The notes beneath the pieces are model-generated. The model saw only the letters and a list, made by a program, of their open reading frames with translations. It did no database searches and was not told the origin of the DNA. A DNA stretch of 11,995 nucleotides from an uncultured Muribaculaceae bacterium (GTDB lineage: Bacteria > Bacteroidota > Bacteroidia > Bacteroidales > Muribaculaceae), in contig CAJUKF010000062.1 of NCBI GenBank assembly GCA_910587355.1, forward strand, positions 1 through 11,995. The letters are read 5' to 3'. A program made the position numbers and the translations under genes. Shown here one piece after another: positions 6,890 to 11,995 of the stretch. Position 1 is the first letter of the stretch. Each line of letters starts with the position of its first letter.

Positions 6890-6928
6890 TTAGCTCGAAA
6901 ATGCAAAAAAGTAATATCTGCCATATTA

Positions 6929-8518
6929 ATGGAAACAATCGACAAACCGACGGTGCATGTGCTTGCGGGCCTTCTGGCAGCCCACGGCGTACGTCATATC
7001 GTTGTGTCGCCCGGTTCGCGCTGCGCTCCTCTTACGGTGGTGTTCGCCCGCTGCGGCCTGTTTGAACTTCACCCTGTGATTGACGAGCGGACGGCGGCCT
7101 TCGTGGCTCTTGGCATGTCTTTGGCCACCGATACACCGGTGGCTGCCGTATGTACGTCGGGGTCGGCTCTCCTCAACTACGCGCCGGCACTCAGTGAGGC
7201 GTATTACCGCCGTGTGCCGGTGATTGCCGTAACCGCCGACCGTCCCGCAGATATGATTGACCAGCGCGACAGTCAGACCATAAGGCAGCCCCATGCCCTT
7301 GATGCCGTGGTGCGCAAGAGTGTCGATATTCCCGACGAACGCTCCGAAAAAGCTCTGCGTACGGCCAACCGTCTTATAAACGACGCTCTGATTGCCGCGA
7401 CGGGTCATATTCCGGGTCCGGTGCATATAAACATGCAGTTCGAGATGCCGCTTACCCCCGAAGTCTCCGATGCGCCTGTGGTGCCGTGCCGTAAGATTCT
7501 GATTCACCGCAGTACTCCGGCGACAGATTTCGCTTCTGTCATCGGAAGCATAACTCCCGGCAGTAACGTCCTTGTAGCTTTGAGCGGAATGCATGTTTCG
7601 CCCGAGGATGCCCGGCTTTTGCGCAGTCTGCCTCTTGCCGTATATGCTGAGGTACAGTCGAATACGGCTATTCCCAACTACGGGGCGGATGATTTTGATG
7701 GGTTGCCGTGTCCGGATGTCGTGGTCACGGCCGGCGGTGCGCTGATTTCCGACGCATTCAAGAAATGGCTGCGCCGGTGTCCGTGCCTAAGACATATTTC
7801 GCTTGGTTTCGATGATAACTGTAACGACACGTTCGGCGCTCTTACCGATATTGTGGAATGCCGTCCGACGGAGTTCCTCAAGGCCCTTGCGGATGCCGGT
7901 GTTTCCTCGCCGGAATTCCGCAGCCGGTGGCGCGCTCTCGTCAGCAGCTTTATGAACAGAGATTCGGGCGGTTTCGTATGGGAGCTTATAAAGGAGCTGG
8001 CATTACAGTGCGGTGACGATGCGGTGGTTCACGTAAGCAACGGCATGGCCGCACGTTATGCGCAGAAAGTAGATTTTCTTCCCGGGCAGCGCATAGAGAT
8101 GAACCGCGGAGTGAGCGGTATTGAAGGCGCTACGTCCACCGCTATAGGCGATGCCATGGTTAACGGGGCTCGTACCACACTGCTCGTAACCGGCGATATG
8201 AGTGCCGCTTACGATATCTCCGCACTGAGCATAGACGGCATTCCCGACAATTTCCGCATGGTGGTGCTCGACAACGGAGGCGGCGATATCTTCCGTACCG
8301 TGCGTACGACGGCGCAGCTCCCCGAGCGCGAGCAGTACTTCACAATGCCTCCGAACCTGCCTCTGCGTGAACTTGCCGCAGCTTACGGTCTGAAATATTT
8401 CACTTCTCCCGAGGGCTTTATTGAAAGCGGCTGCAAATCGCTGCTTCACTTATCAGTATCGCAGGGAAAAATTATAGATAACAATAAAATCAAGATATAT
8501 GGAACGCGTCTGGACTAA
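6929..8518 (+). CDS. menD: MenD, SEPHCHC synthase (menaquinone biosynthesis)
   Basis: A 529-residue ThDP enzyme that joins isochorismate and 2-oxoglutarate to give 2-succinyl-5-enolpyruvyl-6-hydroxy-3-cyclohexene-1-carboxylate (EC 2.2.1.9), in the cytoplasm. Family signs are VSPGSRCAPLT (26-36), catalytic Glu53 in DERTAAFVALG, TSGSALLNYAPALSEA (76-91), TADRP (102-106), MNRGVSGIEGATSTAIGDAM (391-410), the ThDP/Mg site GDMSAAYDISAL (422-433) and DNGGGDIF (448-455). ATG 6929 is chosen because MenD homology begins there and it sits 34 nt after the predicted start site; an in-frame start at 6812 would lie in the divergent gene. The last 30 residues look unlike MenD proteins I know, but the frame stays open and overlaps menB by 20 nt. 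menD-menB form one operon. Confidence 0.96.
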   Translation: METIDKPTVHVLAGLLAAHGVRHIVVSPGSRCAPLTVVFARCGLFELHPVIDERTAAFVALGMSLATDTPVAAVCTSGSALLNYAPALSEAYYRRVPVIAVTADRPADMIDQRDSQTIRQPHALDAVVRKSVDIPDERSEKALRTANRLINDALIAATGHIPGPVHINMQFEMPLTPEVSDAPVVPCRKILIHRSTPATDFASVIGSITPGSNVLVALSGMHVSPEDARLLRSLPLAVYAEVQSNTAIPNYGADDFDGLPCPDVVVTAGGALISDAFKKWLRRCPCLRHISLGFDDNCNDTFGALTDIVECRPTEFLKALADAGVSSPEFRSRWRALVSSFMNRDSGGFVWELIKELALQCGDDAVVHVSNGMAARYAQKVDFLPGQRIEMNRGVSGIEGATSTAIGDAMVNGARTTLLVTGDMSAAYDISALSIDGIPDNFRMVVLDNGGGDIFRTVRTTAQLPEREQYFTMPPNLPLRELAAAYGLKYFTSPEGFIESGCKSLLHLSVSQGKIIDNNKIKIYGTRLD

Positions 8519-9320
8519 AATCAAAGACTATACCGACATACTTTTCGATTTCTATGAGGGAATAGCTAAAATCACAATCAACCGCCCGGAGGTGTACAAT
8601 GCTTTCCGTCCGCTCACAAATAAGGAGATTCTCGATGCTCTTGATTATTGCCGCGATACTCCCGAAGTGCGCGTAGTGGTGCTGACCGGCGCGGGCGACA
8701 AGGCTTTCTGCTCTGGCGGCGACCAGCACTACAAATCACGTGGCGGTTACCGCGACCAGGACGGCACGCCCCGACTCAATGTTCTCGACATACACAAGGC
8801 AATACGCTCGCTTGTCAAGCCGGTCATTGCCATGGTCAACGGTTATGCTATCGGTGGCGGCAACGTACTGCAGGTAGTATGCGACCTTACTATCGCTTCC
8901 GAAAACGCACGTTTCGGTCAGACCGGACCGAAGGTAGGCAGCTTTGACGCCGGTTTCGGTTCGTCATACCTCGCGCGTTGCGTCGGGCAGAAAAAAGCAC
9001 GCGAGATATGGTATCTCTGCCGTCAGTACACGGCAGCCGAGGCTCTGGAGATGGGTATGGTCAACAAGGTTGTGCCGCTCGAAAAACTCGAAGACGAGGT
9101 TGTGGACTGGTGCCGCACTATTATCAAACGCTCGCCATTCGCAATCCGTATGATTAAACGAGCACTCAACGCCGAACTCGATGGTCAGCACGGCCTTATG
9201 GAATTTGCAGGAGATGCGACACTTATGTATTATCTTATGGACGAAGCTCAGGAGGGGGCTCAGGCATTCCTCGAGAAACGCGACCCTGATTTTGATAAAT
9301 TTCCACAATTTCCGGGATAG
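8499..9320 (+). CDS. menB: MenB, 1,4-dihydroxy-2-naphthoyl-CoA synthase
   Basis: A 273-residue crotonase-fold enzyme that cyclises O-succinylbenzoyl-CoA to 1,4-dihydroxy-2-naphthoyl-CoA (EC 4.1.3.36). The signs are SGGDQ (72-76), GYAIGGGNVL (115-124, oxyanion hole), FGQTGPKVGSFDAGFGSSYLAR (139-160, in two parts: FGQTGPKV and GSFDAGFG) and CVGQKKAREIWYLCRQY (161-177). Gly143 in QTG lines up with Gly156 of E. coli MenB, the mark of type I enzymes that use bound bicarbonate as the catalytic base. The C-terminus (FLEKRDPDFDKFPQFPG) is complete. It overlaps the menD end by 20 nt, so it is probably coupled. menC, menE and menF are not in the window. Confidence 0.96.
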   Translation: MERVWTKIKDYTDILFDFYEGIAKITINRPEVYNAFRPLTNKEILDALDYCRDTPEVRVVVLTGAGDKAFCSGGDQHYKSRGGYRDQDGTPRLNVLDIHKAIRSLVKPVIAMVNGYAIGGGNVLQVVCDLTIASENARFGQTGPKVGSFDAGFGSSYLARCVGQKKAREIWYLCRQYTAAEALEMGMVNKVVPLEKLEDEVVDWCRTIIKRSPFAIRMIKRALNAELDGQHGLMEFAGDATLMYYLMDEAQEGAQAFLEKRDPDFDKFPQFPG

Positions 9321-9321
9321 G

Positions 9322-9333
9322 CAAAGCGCTTTG
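9322..9333. repeat. Perfect 12-bp palindrome just after menB
   Basis: CAAAGCGCTTTG starts 2 nt after the menB stop. There is no loop and no following T run, so it resembles a protein-binding site more than a terminator. Chance occurrence is possible. Confidence 0.5.
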
Positions 9334-9366
9334 TGGGCCATGTGAACGCGGTTGAGAAAAATTGTT

Positions 9367-9387
9367 AAAAAAATTGTTATTTTTTTT
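9367..9387 (+). terminator. Possible weak terminator of menD-menB
   Basis: An A7/T8 structure (stem AAAAAAAT/ATTTTTTT, loop TGTT) lies 47 nt after menB. All pairs are A-U, so stability is low; it is listed because nothing better separates menB from lrp. Confidence 0.3.
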
Positions 9388-9419
9388 CGTTATTTATTAC
9401 AGCATTACAAAAAAATGTA

Positions 9420-9428
9420 TAATTTTGC
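9420..9428 (+). promoter_or_regulatory. -7 element of the lrp promoter
   Basis: TAATTTTGC matches TAnnTTTG. Twenty nt upstream is TTA (9397-9399) instead of TTG, so the -33 box is weak. Initiation near 9434 would give a leader of about 120 nt, long for this window. An inverted repeat (9427-9466) starts at this element. Confidence 0.6.
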
Positions 9429-9466
9429 AACGTTACCAAACGAAACAAATAAATACTGGTAATTGC
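9427..9466. repeat. Inverted repeat at the predicted lrp transcription start
   Basis: GCAA-cg-TTACCA (9427-9438) faces TGGTAATTGC (9457-9466) across 18 nt. The arms agree in all 10 positions apart from the inserted CG. Located from the -7 box to about +30, it could be an operator for autoregulation or a leader hairpin. Confidence 0.55.
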
Positions 9467-9553
9467 ACAACTGATGACAACAGAAACTGGTCGATTCTAT
9501 TGTCAAATCACATAATCTTCCGTAAAAAAACAACAGACGCAAAAAATCTAATT

Positions 9554-10021
9554 ATGGCACGCCAACATTTTGACAAGCTTGACCTGACCATCCTGAATGC
9601 GCTGTGTGACAATGCCCGCACGCCGTATCTCGAGATAGCGCGTGATTACGGTGTTTCAGGAGCCGCGGTCCATCAGCGCGTTCAACGATTGATTGCCGGC
9701 AATGTTATTTCAGGCTCGCACTGCACCATTGAGCCGGCTACTCTGGGGTTTCATGTTGTTGCCTATGTAGGCATAAATTCGAAGCCCGGCACTCCTCTTG
9801 AAAAGCTTCTCGGCAATCTGGCCGAAATTAAGGAAATCACCGAATGTCATGTTGTCACCGGTCGTTACGATGTAATTGTTAAGATACATGCCCGCAGCAA
9901 TGAAGACATTCTCGACCTTATCCAGAATCGTATGCGTACGCTTGAAATAGCTAATACGGAAACAATGGTGTCATTTCGCGAGGCTTTCAACCGTCATCTT
10001 CCTATCGAAAACGAAGACTAA
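9554..10021 (+). CDS. Lrp/AsnC family transcriptional regulator
   Basis: A 155-residue regulator of standard Lrp length. The N-terminal winged HTH begins with FDKLDLTILNALCDNAR (6-22) and continues with the recognition region YLEIARDYGVSGAAVHQRVQ (25-44). The C-terminal RAM/AsnC effector domain (about 65-150) includes the ligand-region motif VTGRYDVIVKI (101-111). Members bind DNA as dimers or octamers and sense amino acids or other small molecules; the ligand here cannot be told. ATG 9554 fits the start of the family fold and lies about 120 nt after its promoter. It is monocistronic, ending at a strong terminator. It sits between menaquinone and methylmalonyl-CoA genes, so control of either neighbour is possible but unproven. 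Confidence 0.93.
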   Translation: MARQHFDKLDLTILNALCDNARTPYLEIARDYGVSGAAVHQRVQRLIAGNVISGSHCTIEPATLGFHVVAYVGINSKPGTPLEKLLGNLAEIKEITECHVVTGRYDVIVKIHARSNEDILDLIQNRMRTLEIANTETMVSFREAFNRHLPIENED

Positions 10022-10048
10022 TTCACAGTTATCTTTCACCGCATTATG

Positions 10049-10085
10049 GTCTCGAACAGCCGGTCATGGCGTTCGGGACTTTTTT
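10049..10085 (+). terminator. Intrinsic terminator of lrp
   Basis: The stem GTCTCGAAC (10049-10057) with GTTCGGGAC (10071-10079), 9 bp with one G-T pair, extends inward as GCC/GGC across a bulged A, and is followed by six T (10080-10085). Confidence 0.9.
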
Positions 10086-10120
10086 CTTTATAAAAAGAGC
10101 GGTAAATCAAGTATTTTTCG

Positions 10121-10129
10121 TAAATTTGC
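10121..10129 (+). promoter_or_regulatory. -7 element of the mce promoter
   Basis: TAAATTTGC matches TAnnTTTG. No TTG is found 19-20 nt upstream. Initiation near 10135 gives a leader of about 95 nt, which contains a T6 run (10158-10163) but no convincing hairpin before it. Confidence 0.6.
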
Positions 10130-10229
10130 CCCGGAATATGCATCTGCGGTCGCGGTTTTTTAATGTTTTGGCTGTCATGATGATATTCGATGTTTAACCT
10201 ATAATAAGAAAACACATAAATCAATTATT

Positions 10230-10652
10230 ATGGACATATCCCATATCGAACACATCGGCATTGCCGTTCCCTCTCTCGACGAAGCTATACCCTTCTACGA
10301 GAACATGTTAGGATTCAAATGCTTCGCAATCGAAGAAGTCGCAGACCAGAAAGTGCGCACAGCATTCTTCAAAGTCGGCCAGACTAAGCTCGAGCTTCTC
10401 GAAGGCACAGCCGAAGACAGCGCTATCAGCAAGTTCATCGCTGCCAACGGCGGTCGCGGCGGCATCCAGCATATCGCTTTCGCAGTTGAAGATGGCGTTG
10501 CCAACGCGCTCGGCGAGCTTGAAGGCAAAGGCTGCCGTCTGATTGACAAGGCTCCGCGCAAAGGCGCCGAAGGCCTCAACATCGCTTTCGTTCATCCCAA
10601 ATCGAGCGTAGGCACACTCATCGAACTCTGCGAAGACCCCAATAAGAAATAA
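10230..10652 (+). CDS. mce: Methylmalonyl-CoA epimerase
   Basis: A 140-residue vicinal-oxygen-chelate protein that interconverts (R)- and (S)-methylmalonyl-CoA (EC 5.1.99.1), the step between methylmalonyl-CoA mutase and the decarboxylase in succinate-to-propionate metabolism. Metal ligand candidates are His8 (IEHIGIAV), Glu55 (TKLELLEG), His81 (GGIQHIAFAVED) and Glu132 (GTLIELCE); the GGRGGIQHIAF and VHPKSSVGTLIEL stretches are typical of epimerases and not of glyoxalase I. Length is normal for the family. It has its own promoter and is followed by mmdA on the same strand, separated by a terminator-like hairpin. The gene is rich in C-ending codons. Confidence 0.95.
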   Translation: MDISHIEHIGIAVPSLDEAIPFYENMLGFKCFAIEEVADQKVRTAFFKVGQTKLELLEGTAEDSAISKFIAANGGRGGIQHIAFAVEDGVANALGELEGKGCRLIDKAPRKGAEGLNIAFVHPKSSVGTLIELCEDPNKK

Positions 10653-10662
10653 ATACTACTCA

Positions 10663-10697
10663 CCGGAGGCGGCGCCATTGTCGCCCCCGGCTTTTTT
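10663..10697 (+). terminator. Terminator-like hairpin between mce and mmdA
   Basis: The stem CCGGAGGCG (10663-10671) with CGCCCCCGG (10682-10690), 8 of 9 pairs (one A-C mismatch), has a 10-nt loop and is followed by C and six T (10692-10697). The mmdA ATG is 15 nt further on and no TAnnTTTG element lies between, so it may act as a partial terminator that lowers mmdA relative to mce. Confidence 0.8.
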
Positions 10698-10711
10698 CAC
10701 TCCAATATATC

Positions 10712-11995
10712 ATGAGCAGTCAACTCGAAAAAGTAAAAGAACTCATCGAGCTTCGCGCCGAAGCACGTCTCGGCGGTGGCGAGAAAGCCATTCAGAAACA
10801 GCACGAACGCGGCAAATACACAGCCCGCGAGCGCATCGCACAGCTCCTCGACGAAGGGTCGTTTGAAGAGCTTGATATGTTTGTGCGTCATCGCTGCACC
10901 AACTTCGGTCAGGAAAAGAAATCATTCCTCGGTGACGGTGTCGTAACCGGCTACGGTACAATCGACGGCCGTCTCGTTTATGTCTTCGCACAGGACTTCA
11001 CCGTATTCGGAGGTTCGCTGTCCGAGACCATGGCCCTCAAAATTTGCAAAATCATGGATATGGCCATGAAGATGGGCGCTCCTGTTATCGGTCTCAATGA
11101 CTCGGGCGGCGCACGTATTCAGGAAGGCATCAACGCACTGGCCGGCTATGCCGAGATTTTCCAGCGCAACATCATGGCTTCTGGCGTTATACCCCAGATT
11201 TCGGCTATTCTCGGTCCCTGCGCCGGCGGTGCCGTTTATTCACCCGCGCTCACCGACTTCACCATTATGGCCAAGGGCATCTCTTACATGTTCCTTACCG
11301 GCCCGAAGGTTGTGAAGACAGTTACCGGCGAGGATGTGACTCAGGAAGCCCTCGGCGGTGCATCGGTTCACGCACAGAAGAGCGGCGTATGCCACTTCGC
11401 AGCCGAAGACGGCGAGGATGCCCTTAAAATCATCCGTAAACTCTTCTCCTACATTCCCCAGAACAACCTCGAAGAGCCGCCGCTGGTTGAGTGCAACGAC
11501 CCGATTGACCGTCTGGAGGATTCTCTCAACGACATCATCCCCGATTCGCCCAACCGTCCCTACGACATGTATGAGGTTATCGGCGCAATCATCGACAACG
11601 GCGAATTCCTCGAAGTTCAGCGTGACTACGCTAAGAACATTATCGTTGGCTTCGCACGTTTCAACGGTCAGGCCGTAGGTATCGTGGCCAACCAGCCCAA
11701 GTATCTCGCCGGCGTGCTCGACAGCAACGCTTCGCGCAAGGGCGCACGCTTCGTCCGTTTCTGCGACGCATTCAACATTCCTCTGGTTACTCTCGTCGAC
11801 GTGCCCGGATTCCTTCCCGGTACCGGTCAGGAGTACAACGGTGTCATCCTCCACGGCGCCAAGCTTCTCTATGCCTTCGGTGAGGCCACTGTGCCCAAGG
11901 TTACAGTCACACTGCGCAAGAGCTACGGCGGCAGCCATATAGTGATGAGCTGCAAGCAGCTCCGCGGCGACATGAACTACGCATGGCCTACAGCC
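10712..11995 (+). CDS. mmdA: Methylmalonyl-CoA decarboxylase alpha / propionyl-CoA carboxylase beta (carboxyltransferase), 3' end outside window
   Basis: 428 codons are open from ATG 10712 to the window edge; the family is about 510-520 residues, so roughly 90 are missing. It is a biotin-dependent carboxyltransferase with two crotonase-like halves. Signs are NDSGGARIQEG (129-139), LGPCAGGAVYSPALTDF (167-183), GGASVHAQKSGVCHFA (215-230), VDVPGFLPGTGQEYNG (362-377) and YAWPTA (423-428). The second-half loop reads SYGGSHIVMS where propionyl-CoA carboxylases usually have AYGGAYDVM. In Bacteroidales such genes near an epimerase normally belong to the sodium-pumping methylmalonyl-CoA decarboxylase, with biotin carrier and membrane subunits further downstream; whether it acts as decarboxylase or carboxylase cannot be seen here. 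Confidence 0.93.
   Translation, partial: MSSQLEKVKELIELRAEARLGGGEKAIQKQHERGKYTARERIAQLLDEGSFEELDMFVRHRCTNFGQEKKSFLGDGVVTGYGTIDGRLVYVFAQDFTVFGGSLSETMALKICKIMDMAMKMGAPVIGLNDSGGARIQEGINALAGYAEIFQRNIMASGVIPQISAILGPCAGGAVYSPALTDFTIMAKGISYMFLTGPKVVKTVTGEDVTQEALGGASVHAQKSGVCHFAAEDGEDALKIIRKLFSYIPQNNLEEPPLVECNDPIDRLEDSLNDIIPDSPNRPYDMYEVIGAIIDNGEFLEVQRDYAKNIIVGFARFNGQAVGIVANQPKYLAGVLDSNASRKGARFVRFCDAFNIPLVTLVDVPGFLPGTGQEYNGVILHGAKLLYAFGEATVPKVTVTLRKSYGGSHIVMSCKQLRGDMNYAWPTA

Noticed and set aside
6926..7594. 222-codon minus-strand open frame
   Set aside because: Fully antisense to menD, which has all family motifs; the translation has no recognisable feature.
10130..10165. Attenuator hairpin before a T6 run in the mce leader
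   Set aside because: The best pairing is only about 3 bp, too weak to support.
11240..11938. 232-codon minus-strand open frame
   Set aside because: Antisense shadow of mmdA; the opposite frame of C-ending codons often stays open.

Overview
The window looks like core chromosome of a Bacteroidales bacterium, most likely near Muribaculaceae; the family placement is inference. The reasons are promoters of the Bacteroidota type (TAnnTTTG at -7, sometimes TTG about 19-20 nt upstream), start codons without Shine-Dalgarno sequences, a DUF4294-XerD gene pair, a classical menaquinone pathway (menD, menB) and the methylmalonyl-CoA route of propionate metabolism (mce, mmdA). No phage, insertion sequence, CRISPR array, toxin or defence gene is visible.

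Layout. (1) 1-1675, plus strand: the 3' part of tRNA-Arg(ACG) and its terminator, then a DUF4294 secreted protein overlapping xerD. (2) 1676-2034: a 359-bp gap with three copies of an 11-bp repeat, an inverted repeat and a good promoter. It leads into a monocistronic lipoprotein gene (OmpA-like region plus TPR) that ends in two hairpins. (3) 3924-6846, minus strand: a POTRA-less Omp85-type barrel gene overlapping an EptA/MCR-like phosphoethanolamine transferase gene, apparently one envelope operon. (4) 6847-6928: an 82-bp divergent promoter region. (5) 6929-9320, plus strand: menD-menB, overlapping. (6) 9554-10021: an Lrp/AsnC regulator with its own promoter and a strong terminator. (7) 10230-11995: methylmalonyl-CoA epimerase, a terminator-like hairpin, then the carboxyltransferase gene mmdA, cut by the window edge.

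How the genes fit together: MenD and MenB make the naphthoquinone ring of menaquinone, which serves anaerobic fumarate respiration. The resulting succinate can go through methylmalonyl-CoA to propionate, using Mce and the MmdA decarboxylase. The Omp85-like barrel and the phosphoethanolamine transferase point to outer-membrane assembly or modification. XerD resolves chromosome dimers.

I do not see an unmistakable new system. The best items for a second look are the regulatory layouts: hairpins abutting start codons, overlapping divergent promoters, an inverted repeat at the lrp start site and the 11-bp repeats. The coupled Omp85/phosphoethanolamine transferase operon and the uncharacterised OmpA-like/TPR lipoprotein also deserve attention.
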